Of a DNA stretch of 64,000 bases, positions 54,391-62,519 are shown piece by piece. The translations under genes were made by a program, and so were the position numbers. The stretch covers positions 58,104 to 122,103 of the forward strand of contig CAZXFH010000002.1 of the NCBI GenBank assembly GCA_964640055.1. The letters are read 5' to 3'. The DNA comes from CAZXFH01 sp964640055 (GTDB lineage Bacteria; Fidelibacterota; UBA2242; JAFGTP01). The notes below the pieces were generated by a model, which had not been told where the DNA came from, ran no database searches, and worked only from the letters and a program-made list of their open reading frames with translations. The stretch's first letter is position 1, and each line of letters begins with the position of its first letter.

Positions 54391-54888
54391 ATGGCAGTCA
54401 AAGACAGCCGTGATCTCTGGAAAAATGATCCTGAATACGAGCTCGGTAAAGTAGTCGATATTGAACAGGACCGAGCTGTGATTGAACTGGACACCAAAGA
54501 GGCCTGTCAGCACTGCCAGGCGCAGGTGATCTGTCAACCGGATAAGAGCGGTCGCCGAATCCTGCGATTGAAAAACACACTGGGAGCACGGGTTGGAGAT
54601 CTGGTCAGGATCGAGAGTTCGGATCGCAACCATATTATTTTGGCCTTTTTACAGTATGGATTACCTTTGGCTAGTTTCGTTTTAACCATTTTTATGCTCA
54701 ATATCTGGGTTGAATCTTATCCCTGGCAGATCCCTCTGGAGCTGGGCCATTTTATCCTGGGTCTCTTAGCCTTACTCGTAACCGGATTGGGCATCAGATG
54801 GCTATGCGGCCAATTGATTAAGCACGATTTTGCCATTTTCGAGCTGATAGCCATTGAGAAATCAACTGAACATTCATCTTTACGGTAA
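54391..54888 (+). CDS. RseC/SoxR-reducing family membrane protein
   Basis: 165 residues. DIEQDRAVIELDTKEACQHCQAQVIC resembles the N-terminal Cys motif of RseC (C-x2-C-x5-C), followed by two membrane helices (IILAFLQYGLPLASFVLTIF, LGHFILGLLALLVTGLGI). In several bacteria RseC is linked to Rnf/Rsx and SoxR reduction, so its position after rnfB supports the assignment. It is about the usual length. Confidence 0.82.
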   Translation: MAVKDSRDLWKNDPEYELGKVVDIEQDRAVIELDTKEACQHCQAQVICQPDKSGRRILRLKNTLGARVGDLVRIESSDRNHIILAFLQYGLPLASFVLTIFMLNIWVESYPWQIPLELGHFILGLLALLVTGLGIRWLCGQLIKHDFAIFELIAIEKSTEHSSLR

Positions 54889-54929
54889 ATAGGGGGATTG
54901 ATCCAGACAAAATGAGGACCAAACAGATC

Positions 54930-55928
54930 ATGAAAATAAAATCAATATTGATGACAACATTCTTGCTGGTTTTTTTCCTTTTTGCCTGCCAGAACAATTT
55001 CGAGTACCAAAAAGTCAGTGATACCCGTCTGGCAATGGGAACCATCGTCCAAATCACCGTGCTGGACTCGTCTGCAAAACAGGGACAGGCCGCCATAGAC
55101 AGTGCATTTAAGGAAATAAATCGGGTAGCAAGTCTATTTTATGAAGGTAATCCCCAAAGCCCACTCTATCAATTTAATCAGCCGCAAGTCAGTGCCTTGA
55201 AAATGCCCCGGGAAGTTCTGAAATTGATTGCCCGCTCCCGGCAAATTTCTCAAAAAACTGAAGGCACTTTTGATATGGCCGTCGGAAGGCTTTTATCCCT
55301 ATATAATTTTAAAGACAAAAACCCAAAATTTCCTGAAGCAGTTGCTATTCAGCAAGCCCGCCAGTTCATTGGCTATAAACACCTTCATATTAACTGGGAG
55401 GAAGGTAAGTTGCTTAGTGATGAACCCGGTTTGCAACTGGCAACCGGCGGTATTGTAAAGGGGTATGCGGTTGACCGGGCCATTTCTATTTTACAGGAAC
55501 AGAATGTAGCGGGCGCCCTGGTCAATGCCGGCGGGGATATGCGCCCGCTGCCTCGTTTTGATCAAAAGCAATGGACTGTCGGTATCCGTCATCCCCGGAA
55601 AACGAACAAGGTATTATATATTCTGGAAATCTCTGATAAAGCTGTGACCACATCCGGCGATTATGAAAAATATTTTATGCATAAGGGGCAGCGCATTCAT
55701 CATATCCTTGATCCTCGCACCGGTTATCCAGCTGATTCCTGTCAGTCGGTAACCGTTATTGCACCCCGGGCTGAGTTGGCTGATGCTCTGGCAACGGGAA
55801 TGTTTGTGGCGGGACCGACCCGCGGACAAATTTTGATCCAGCAATTCCCAGATTGCGAAGCCCTGTGGATTGATAAAAATGGTCGGGAATTTATGACACC
55901 GGGGTTTAAAAATTATATTTTCAAATAA
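54930..55928 (+). CDS. apbE: FAD:protein FMN transferase (ApbE), lipoprotein
   Basis: About 332 residues from the ATG at 54930; an ATG at 54912 is also possible, but AGGA lies 8 bases before the second. The lipobox LFAC anchors it outside the cytoplasm. LAMGTIVQITV, GTFDMAVGRL, ATGGIVKGYAVDRAI, ALVNAGGDMR and HHILDPRTGYPA are ApbE blocks. It transfers FMN to Thr/Ser of RnfD and RnfG. The gene is directly downstream of the Rnf cluster. Confidence 0.94.
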   Translation: MKIKSILMTTFLLVFFLFACQNNFEYQKVSDTRLAMGTIVQITVLDSSAKQGQAAIDSAFKEINRVASLFYEGNPQSPLYQFNQPQVSALKMPREVLKLIARSRQISQKTEGTFDMAVGRLLSLYNFKDKNPKFPEAVAIQQARQFIGYKHLHINWEEGKLLSDEPGLQLATGGIVKGYAVDRAISILQEQNVAGALVNAGGDMRPLPRFDQKQWTVGIRHPRKTNKVLYILEISDKAVTTSGDYEKYFMHKGQRIHHILDPRTGYPADSCQSVTVIAPRAELADALATGMFVAGPTRGQILIQQFPDCEALWIDKNGREFMTPGFKNYIFK

Positions 55929-55953
55929 CACTTTATCTGATATACGTAAGTCA

Positions 55954-56997
55954 CTGATATTATGGTACGATAGAAATAAACGATCTCTTCCGTGGCGGAA
56001 AACTGAAAATCCCTATTTTATCTGGATTTCCGAGGTTATGCTGCAACAGACCCAGGTGAAAACTGTCGAACCCTATTACCGGAATTTCATTACGCTCTTT
56101 CCAAACATCAAAGCATTGGCTCAGGCCAGCAGAGACAGCGTTTTAAAGGCCTGGGAAGGATTAGGATATTATCAAAGGGCCCGCAATCTGCATAAAGCAG
56201 CCTATATTATTTTAAATGAATATCAGGGAATCATACCAGATGGCTTTAATGAAATTAAAAAACTACCGGGGATTGGTGATTATATAGCTGCTGCCCTGAT
56301 CAGTATTGCCTATTGTCAACCCTATGTTGTTGTCGATGGGAATGTGAAGCGGGTGTTGGCTCGCTTATATTGCATGAATCAGGCCGTCAATAAATCAAAA
56401 TATCTGCCAGATTTTAAAAATAAAGCCCAGTATCTTCTGGATCAAAAACAACCCGGCACTTTTAACCAGGCGATCATGGAATTGGGTGCCCTGGTTTGCA
56501 CACCTAAGAATCCGGCTTGTAAAATCTGTCCTGTCAATCAATACTGTTGCGCATTAAGCACCCATAATGTCAAACGATATCCTTTCAGGAATTCTCGAAA
56601 TAAAACTCCAACACAGCATATCATAACCGGTATAATTTACCACCATGGACAAATCCTAATTACCAAACGAGCCCCACAGGGTTTATTAGCAGGTTTATGG
56701 GAGTTTCCGGGTGGCAAAATCGAAACCGGGGAAGAAGCCCGGACAGCTTGTCAGCGCGAGATTAGGGAAGAAGTCGGTATTGAGGTCCAGGTTACCGAGC
56801 ATCTGACGCAAATCAAACATGCTTATACCCATTTTAAAATTGTAATGGAAGTCTTTAAGTGTCGCTATATATCAGGCAAGGTAACTCTCAATGGACCAGT
56901 GGATTATAAATGGTTAAAACCGGATGAATTGAAAAATTTTGCCTTTCCGCGTGCCAATCACAAATTCTTTCATTTAATCAATAAAAATAAAGGCTGA
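55954..56997 (+). CDS. mutY: A/G-specific adenine glycosylase MutY fused to an intact Nudix domain
   Basis: About 348 residues. The coding frame extends upstream of the first ATG (56038): WYDRNKRSLPWRKTENPYF and WISEVMLQQTQV include the catalytic Glu, so the start must be earlier. No ATG/GTG/TTG is available, leaving CTG 55954 (or ATA/ATT) as candidate, probably coupled to apbE. The HhH motif LPGIGDYIAAAL, catalytic Asp in VVDGNVKRVLAR and the cluster C-x6-C-x2-C-x5-C (CTPKNPACKICPVNQYC) are complete. The C-terminal domain has a full Nudix box GGKIETGEEARTACQREIRE-EVGI, usually degenerate in MutY. It removes A from A:8-oxo-G pairs and may also hydrolyse 8-oxo-dGTP. Confidence 0.9.
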   Translation: MILWYDRNKRSLPWRKTENPYFIWISEVMLQQTQVKTVEPYYRNFITLFPNIKALAQASRDSVLKAWEGLGYYQRARNLHKAAYIILNEYQGIIPDGFNEIKKLPGIGDYIAAALISIAYCQPYVVVDGNVKRVLARLYCMNQAVNKSKYLPDFKNKAQYLLDQKQPGTFNQAIMELGALVCTPKNPACKICPVNQYCCALSTHNVKRYPFRNSRNKTPTQHIITGIIYHHGQILITKRAPQGLLAGLWEFPGGKIETGEEARTACQREIREEVGIEVQVTEHLTQIKHAYTHFKIVMEVFKCRYISGKVTLNGPVDYKWLKPDELKNFAFPRANHKFFHLINKNKG

Positions 56998-57000
56998 ACC

Positions 57001-57495
57001 ATGGAATATGTTATCTTGATCCTATTCTGGATTTTACTAATTCTGGCTGTTTTTACGATTCCTTTTAATTTGCCGGGTACTTTTATGATCGTTGGTTTGG
57101 ATCTAATGTATCAAATGGTTGATTCCCAGCCGGGTTTTCAATGGCAAGTTATTGGGATTTTATGTGCAATCGCAATCAGTTTGGAATTGTTTGATTATCT
57201 GATTTTGGGGTGGAGTAGTCGCAAATTCGGATCCAGCCGCCAGGCAGCGATAGGTGCGATTGGTGGTACTATTATCGGGGCTGTCATAGGGAGTGGAATA
57301 TTACCCATAATCGGGTCATTGATGGGTGCTTTTATGGGGGCTTTTTGCGGTGCCGTAACCGTCGAATATCTGCGGATAAATGACCTTAATAAAGCCCTCC
57401 GTTCCGGCATTGGGGCTTTTTCCGGTGTCTTAGGAGGTAAACTGTTTAAAATAGCGGGTGCCATTGCCATGCTGATCATTATTGGAACTCACTAA
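57001..57495 (+). CDS. DUF456 membrane protein
   Basis: 164 residues with four hydrophobic Gly/Ala-rich segments (ILILFWILLILAVFTIPF, AAIGAIGGTIIGAVIGSGI, LMGAFMGAFCGAVTVEYL). The spacing of small-residue motifs fits DUF456, whose function is unknown. It starts 3 bases after mutY and is probably translated from the same message. A weak hairpin CAGATT-TTT-AATCTG (57512-57526) lies 16 bases after its stop. Confidence 0.85.
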   Translation: MEYVILILFWILLILAVFTIPFNLPGTFMIVGLDLMYQMVDSQPGFQWQVIGILCAIAISLELFDYLILGWSSRKFGSSRQAAIGAIGGTIIGAVIGSGILPIIGSLMGAFMGAFCGAVTVEYLRINDLNKALRSGIGAFSGVLGGKLFKIAGAIAMLIIIGTH

Positions 57496-57629
57496 GAATT
57501 AGCTATATGTACAGATTTTTAATCTGATCAAAAATAAGAAATCAGGGTAATTAATAGAGAAAACAATGACCTATAGATAGCATGAAATATTAGTATTGTG
57601 GGCGAACGTAGGCCAGATGACAGATAATT

Positions 57630-58685
57630 CTATAGACTTCTTTCCTGCTGAATCTTTGCCAGATTTTCTTTATAGCTGGTTTGGTCAGGCGCCAGCTCTA
57701 CGGCCTTGGTCATAGCGGCAATGGCCTTCCCCAATTCACCCTTTTCATAATAGAGCCAGGCTAAAGTATCCCAGATATGATCAGCTTCTGGATCGATTTG
57801 CACCGCTTTTTTGGTTAAGGAGATGGCCCAATCATATTTACGTTCGATTTTATTGGTATAAATGTACCAGGCACAGCTGTTTAACAAGGTTGTATTTTGG
57901 GGTATGCGGTCAATGGCTTCTTTAAAAGCGGCCAGTATCTTAGCGGTATCTTCCCGCTGCTGGTAGTAGCCGATCATCGTAAAATAGCCATTCAGCAAAT
58001 ATTTTTTCTGGGGATCACCGGTTAAATATTTACGCAAGGGTTTTATGTTATTTGCATAGCGGGTCTGATACAGGGCTTTGTAGAACAGACAGTCGTCATG
58101 ATAGCCACTTTGATTATTGGGGTCCAGGTTGAGGACATTCTCCAGATAAGGCATGGCTTTTTGATATTCATAGCGCGCAATGTGCCGCATGCCCAGTTTG
58201 TAATTCAGGTCAACATTATTGGAATCCTGTTGGAAACTGTCCCGCAAAGCCTGAAGGGTATTGATTCCCTGAGCATAGTTCGTCAATTTATGTAAATATT
58301 GTTCTTTATCGTTATTAAAACCGATCAGCCGTTCTATTTCCCGGCCACTATTGTCAAAGAGGATTACTGTGGGATAGCCGGGAACCTTGAATTTCTCACG
58401 ATATTTTCGAGTATTGGTATCGCCCGATACAAATCGGAGACTGATAAAATTTTTATTAATATAATTGCCTGCTTCCTCATCGTTAAAGACCAACTGGTCC
58501 AGTTTATTACAGGGCCCTCACGTGGGTGAATAAAAATCGACCAATACCATTTGGTCCTGGTTGCGGGCCTTTTGCAAGGCCTTTGAAAAAGAAAGATCCT
58601 GAAAATCAATCTCAAAATCAGAGGTGCATCCGAAAAATAGGATTAAGGATAGTATGATTCCGCAAGACTGTTTTAGGGGTTTCAT
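57630..58685 (-). CDS. Thioredoxin-fold/TPR lipoprotein with in-frame UGA (probable selenoprotein)
   Basis: 351 codons if the UGA at 58518-58520 (codon 56) is read as selenocysteine. The frame starts at ATG 58685 with AGAGGAG 9 bases before, and has signal and lipobox SLILFFGC (Cys20). The thioredoxin-type motif then reads VLVDFYSPT-UGA-GPCNKLDQLVF, so Sec would replace the first Cys of the usual CGPC. FKVPGYPTVILFD with cis-Pro follows, then TPR repeats from about residue 155 to the end (YHDDCLFYKALYQ, DWAISLTKKAVQIDP, GELGKAIAAMTKAVEL). A stop instead would leave only a 55-residue fragment and a headless remainder. A stem-loop suitable as SECIS follows the UGA. A mutated Cys codon is the alternative. 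Confidence 0.8.
58492..58504 (-). promoter_or_regulatory. Candidate SECIS stem-loop after the in-frame UGA
   Basis: On the minus strand AACUG-GAC-CAGUU, five pairs with a three-base loop beginning with G, starting 14 bases after the UGA, so the loop begins 18 bases after it. Spacing and an apical G fit the loose bacterial SECIS consensus. The stem is short, so this is suggestive only. Confidence 0.5.
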
Positions 58686-58985
58686 GGTAAACTCCTCTTT
58701 TAAAATGATTTAACCTATCATCACTGATAATAATTTATGAGGATTATCAGAAAAAACAATGCTTAATACTTTTCCAGCCTTTTGGCCTTTTAGGGCCCTG
58801 AAAACTAATCCCCTCAGTGATTGAGGAGACCAGACAACCTGGATAAATATCGTCACTGGAATGCGCTGACCTTTAATGTTTTTTTCATCCTTGAAATTGA
58901 TTAAATTAGATCGTTCTTTATGAGGCATGTTATCCTGAGATGAAGGATCAGTCTAACGTCAAGGGAGGGGAAAAGATTTTATCTT
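58686..58985. other. Divergent intergenic region before the hydrogenase-maturation genes
   Basis: 300 bp separating the minus-strand lipoprotein gene from the plus-strand hyd operon. AGAGGAG for the lipoprotein gene lies at its left edge. A few short palindromes (for example CCTCA-GTGAT-TGAGG) occur but no clear promoter pair. A 72-codon minus-strand open frame (58710-58928) has a weak ribosome binding site and no recognisable family. Confidence 0.4.
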
Positions 58986-59019
58986 AATACCATCCTTTGA
59001 ATCACCGGAGGATGGTATT
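58986..59019 (+). promoter_or_regulatory. Hairpin covering the ribosome binding site of the hyd operon
   Basis: AATACCATCCT (58986-58996), 12-base loop, AGGATGGTATT (59009-59019): 11 perfect pairs followed by a T-run, and the ATG at 59023. The Shine-Dalgarno GGAGG (59007-59011) is partly inside the 3' arm. It could therefore act as a terminator/attenuator or block translation until opened by a protein, metabolite or temperature. Confidence 0.7.
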
Positions 59020-59022
59020 TTT

Positions 59023-59271
59023 ATGTCAAAACGTTATCATACTGTCACGATTACAATTTATAACCGCAATGCAACCTATCAACAAGTTGGTGAATTACTG
59101 CATCAATTTGCAGCTGATATCCTGTTGCGTGTGGGCTATCCTGTCACGGACCAAAATACTGCGGTTATCTTTCTGATGCTTCACATGACAAATGACCAGT
59201 TGGGTGCCTTGAGTGGTAAACTGGGACAGTTAGATCAGGTCAAGGTGAAAACTGGTACGCTGAAACTATAA
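59023..59271 (+). CDS. TM1266-like iron-only hydrogenase system regulator
   Basis: 82 residues. KRYHTVTITIYNR, VGELLHQFAADILLRVGYPV, VIFLMLHMTNDQLGALSGKLG and KVKTGTLKL match the small ACT/NikR-like domain family TM1266, commonly found beside [FeFe]-hydrogenase maturation genes. It has no DNA-binding domain. First gene of the maturation operon, 39 bases before hydG, behind the hairpin described at 58986. Confidence 0.88.
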   Translation: MSKRYHTVTITIYNRNATYQQVGELLHQFAADILLRVGYPVTDQNTAVIFLMLHMTNDQLGALSGKLGQLDQVKVKTGTLKL

Positions 59272-59310
59272 AATATTTCCAGATGAACCCTTATCTCAAA
59301 GGAGGTCAGA

Positions 59311-60843
59311 GTGGCTAATATAGCCGTACAAAATTGGGTTAAAAAAGTTGTCCGCCAAGATGAAATCGATAAATATCTGATTAATGGTCAGGACTTTATT
59401 AATGCCGAGCTTATCGAGCGTAAATTGATGGATAATAAACAACCTGCGAAACAGCAAGTCCGGGATATATTACAGAAATCTATGCAAATAGAGCGTTTAT
59501 CTCCAGATGAAACCGCCACACTCCTGCGTGTGGAAGATGAAGCGCTCTGGCAGGAGATGTATTTCACCGGTTTAGAAATTAAAAAAAAGGTCTATGATAA
59601 CCGCATTGTCTTTTTTGCGCCGCTCTATATGTCCAATTTTTGCGTCAACAATTGTGCTTACTGTGGCTTTCGTAATGAAAATAAGTCAGAGCAGCGCAGG
59701 GTATTGACACCCGCTGAAATTAAATCGGAAACCGCGGCCATGGTTTCCGAGGGTCATAAACGCATGATCGCCGTCTATGGTGAGCATCCCCGCACTGATG
59801 TGAATTATATGTGTCAATCCATGGAAGCAGTTTACAGCGTCAAGCAACCGGCTCCCCGGGGTCCCGGACATGGTCAGATTCGTCGGGTGAATGTCAATGC
59901 CCCCCCGATGACCATCCAGGATCTGAAAAAACTTTGGCAAGTGGGCATTGGTACTTACCAGGTTTTTCAGGAAACCTATCATAAATCCACTTACCGCCGG
60001 ATGCATCCTGAAAATACGATCAAAGGCAATTATCAATGGCGGTTATATGCCCTGCACCGGGCCATGGAAGCCGGAGTTGATGATGTGGCCATCGGGGCTC
60101 TTTTCGGGCTCTATGATTGGCGTTTCGAGGTCATGGGACTGTTATATCATGCCATTGATCTGGAGCACCAGTTCAATATCGGCCCTCATACCGTTTCTTT
60201 TCCCCGTTTGATGCATGCCAGTGGTTCCGAGGTGGCTGAAAATTCACCTTATCTGGTCAATGATGATGAGTTTAAAAAATTGGTTACCGTGATCCGGCTG
60301 GCGATTCCTTATACCGGACTGATCATCACCAATCGTGAACGCGCAGAACTGAAAAAGGATGTGATGCGGGTCGGTTGCACTCAGACTGATGCCTCGACTT
60401 GTATTGGTGTGGGCGGCTATACCACCGCACTTAAGAATCGCTTAAAAGCATTTTATGCGGAGCAAGATGAAGGCCGACAGCAATTTATGTTGGGTGATAC
60501 GCGGCGATTGGATGAAGAGGTGCGTGAGTTTGCTGAAATGGGCTGGATCACTTCCTTTTGTACCGCCGGATACCGCTGTGGTCGGACCGGCGATAAGATT
60601 ATGGGGCTGCTGAAAAATTGTGTGGAAGGTAAATTCTGCAAATTGAATGCGGTGCTGACCTTCCGAGAATATTTGGACGATTATGCGTCTGATGAAACCC
60701 GCCGGATCGGGGAACAATTAATCCAGCAGGAAATGCAGGAGATACATGCCATGGCTTTCTTTCAAGAGCGTCCAAAGCTGTTGCAAACCTTTAATGAACT
60801 TCATCAGCGCATCCTTAACGGGGAACGGGATGTCTATATCTAA
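59311..60843 (+). CDS. hydG: [FeFe]-hydrogenase maturase HydG (radical SAM tyrosine lyase)
   Basis: 510 residues, GTG start with GGAGG 6 bases upstream. The radical-SAM motif CVNNCAYC (C111, C115, C118) is present. It cleaves tyrosine to supply CO and CN- for the H-cluster. The C-terminal auxiliary cluster motif normally reads C-x2-C-x22-C; here C417 and C443 are kept but position 420 is Gly, while extra Cys occur at 423 and 437 (SFCTAGYRCGRTG, KNCVEGKFC). The rest (HRMIAVYGEHPRTDV, HTVSFPRL) is HydG-like. It overlaps the next gene by 14 bases. Confidence 0.9.
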   Translation: MANIAVQNWVKKVVRQDEIDKYLINGQDFINAELIERKLMDNKQPAKQQVRDILQKSMQIERLSPDETATLLRVEDEALWQEMYFTGLEIKKKVYDNRIVFFAPLYMSNFCVNNCAYCGFRNENKSEQRRVLTPAEIKSETAAMVSEGHKRMIAVYGEHPRTDVNYMCQSMEAVYSVKQPAPRGPGHGQIRRVNVNAPPMTIQDLKKLWQVGIGTYQVFQETYHKSTYRRMHPENTIKGNYQWRLYALHRAMEAGVDDVAIGALFGLYDWRFEVMGLLYHAIDLEHQFNIGPHTVSFPRLMHASGSEVAENSPYLVNDDEFKKLVTVIRLAIPYTGLIITNRERAELKKDVMRVGCTQTDASTCIGVGGYTTALKNRLKAFYAEQDEGRQQFMLGDTRRLDEEVREFAEMGWITSFCTAGYRCGRTGDKIMGLLKNCVEGKFCKLNAVLTFREYLDDYASDETRRIGEQLIQQEMQEIHAMAFFQERPKLLQTFNELHQRILNGERDVYI

Positions 60844-61123
60844 ACAACTTGCGGCTGTAATCGATCCGGATTGGGATTTGAATCAAAAATTAAAAAAAAT
60901 TGCTCAGTGGCTGGATGCAACCCACAACATTGAACTCTATTTTTGTCAAATTTTAGGGAAACGCTGGTCATTTATCGCTGGCCGATCTGATCTATATGCA
61001 CCGCAAAGAAAAGTGTGTTTAACGGATCAATATGGAATGGTGCTGGAAGATAAGCAGTTAAGTGAAAAACAACTTGAACAGCTGACTAAAGCCGTCAGGA
61101 GGATTATTATCAATCATGCATAA
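60830..61123 (+). CDS. Small protein of unknown function in the hyd operon
   Basis: 97 residues from the ATG at 60830, which overlaps the hydG end. Longer versions starting inside hydG (ATG 60746) are unlikely. KQLAAVIDPDWDLNQKLKKIAQWLDA...IELYFCQILGKRWSFIAGRSD...EKQLEQLTKAVRRIII suggests a mixed alpha/beta fold; one Cys in YFCQ and one in KVCLT. No family recognised. Its end overlaps aspA by 8 bases, so it is certainly part of the operon and may assist maturation. Confidence 0.7.
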   Translation: MSISKQLAAVIDPDWDLNQKLKKIAQWLDATHNIELYFCQILGKRWSFIAGRSDLYAPQRKVCLTDQYGMVLEDKQLSEKQLEQLTKAVRRIIINHA

Positions 61124-62510
61124 AAACAGAATTGAACAAGATAATCTGGGGCAATTAAAACTTCCGCAGGATTGTTTATGGGGTATTCATACCCAGCGGG
61201 CTTTGGATAATTTTGATCTCGGTGGGCGACCCGTTCATCGAGCCCTGGTGCATGCCTATGGAGCGGTCAAATTGGCCTGTGCCCGCACTAATCATGAACT
61301 GGGTTACCTGGCGGACCAGGTTTTTAATCCCATTCAACAGGCCTGTACCGAAGTTATGGAAGGTCTTCTGGATGAACATATTAGGGTCAATGCCTTACAG
61401 GGCGGCGCGGGTACTTCCACCAATATGAATATCAATGAGGTAATCGCTAACCGGGCCTTGCAATTTATCGGTGAGAAACCCGGCACTTATCAGCTGCTCG
61501 ATCCAATTGATCATATCAATCTTCACCAGTCAACCAATGATACTTATCCCACAGCCCTGAAGCTGGCTGCTGTTCAGTTATTCCGGCAACTCGAAAGGGA
61601 AGTAGTCGCTTTAACCGAAGCGTTTCAGCAGAAGGAAAAAGAATTTGCCCATATTGTAAAGGTGGGGCGTACGCAGCTGCAAGAGGCTGTCTTAACTACA
61701 CTGGGAAGAGAGATGAGTGCCTACGCCGATGCTTTTGCCCGTGATCGCTGGCGGATCTATAAATGCGAAGAACGTCTACGGATGGTTAATCTGGGAGGAA
61801 CGGCGATCGGAACCGGTATCACTGCGCCCCGACAATATATTTTTAAGGTAGTCGAGCAGTTAAAATCCATTACTGGTATTGGCTTGGCCCGGGCGGAAAA
61901 CCTGGTAGAAGCGACTCAAAATACAGATGTTTTTGTGGAAGTCAGTGGCATTCTCAAAGCCTATGCCACCAGCTTGTTAAAATCAGCCAATGATCTACGG
62001 ATATTGTCAGCCGGCCCGCAAACCGGTTTCCGGGAAATAAATTTGCCCCCTAGACAAGCAGGGTCGTCAATTATGCCGGATAAAATCAATCCGGTTATTC
62101 CGGAAGCAGTGATTCAATGTGCTTTACAGGTTATGGGCAATGACCAAAATCTGGGTATTGCTTCCAGCCAGGGCAATCTGGAATTGAATGCATTTTTACC
62201 GCTGATTGCGGATTGTTTGCTCACCAATCTTGAAACCTTAATAAATGTGACGGCTATTTATCGTAAATATTGTGTGGCAGGTATCACTGCCAATAGAGCC
62301 GCTTGTCAGCAGGGAGTCGAATCCTCTACAGCAACCATCACTGCCCTGGTGGAAAAATTGGGCTATAAAATTGCGGTTGAACTGAGTCAGGCAGCCGTGC
62401 AGAGTGGTCAATCATTAAAGCAACTGGCTTTGCAAAAGAAATTACTCACCACCGCAGAATTTGAAAGCTTGGTGGCACCGGAACATGTCAATCGTTTAGG
62501 TTCAAAATAA
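61116..62510 (+). CDS. aspA: Aspartate ammonia-lyase (aspartase)
   Basis: 464 residues. GSSIMPDKINPVIPE is the fumarase/aspartase signature loop with the catalytic Ser; STNMNINEVIANRA and HINLHQSTNDTYPTALK are also conserved. The reaction is aspartate to fumarate plus ammonia. A lyase of this family is found between hydG and hydF in several anaerobes, and the overlap with neighbours supports a maturation link, possibly ammonia or nitrogen supply for the dithiomethylamine bridge. The specific substrate could also be another amino acid. Confidence 0.88.
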   Translation: MHKNRIEQDNLGQLKLPQDCLWGIHTQRALDNFDLGGRPVHRALVHAYGAVKLACARTNHELGYLADQVFNPIQQACTEVMEGLLDEHIRVNALQGGAGTSTNMNINEVIANRALQFIGEKPGTYQLLDPIDHINLHQSTNDTYPTALKLAAVQLFRQLEREVVALTEAFQQKEKEFAHIVKVGRTQLQEAVLTTLGREMSAYADAFARDRWRIYKCEERLRMVNLGGTAIGTGITAPRQYIFKVVEQLKSITGIGLARAENLVEATQNTDVFVEVSGILKAYATSLLKSANDLRILSAGPQTGFREINLPPRQAGSSIMPDKINPVIPEAVIQCALQVMGNDQNLGIASSQGNLELNAFLPLIADCLLTNLETLINVTAIYRKYCVAGITANRAACQQGVESSTATITALVEKLGYKIAVELSQAAVQSGQSLKQLALQKKLLTTAEFESLVAPEHVNRLGSK

Positions 62511-62519
62511 AGTACTGTT

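Noticed and set aside
57512..57526. Rho-independent terminator after the DUF456 gene
   Set aside because: Six AT-rich pairs with no following T-run; too weak.
58710..58928. 72-codon minus-strand gene upstream of the selenoprotein candidate
   Set aside because: AGGA is only about 4-5 bases from the ATG and no family or clear protein-like composition is seen; kept as non-coding.
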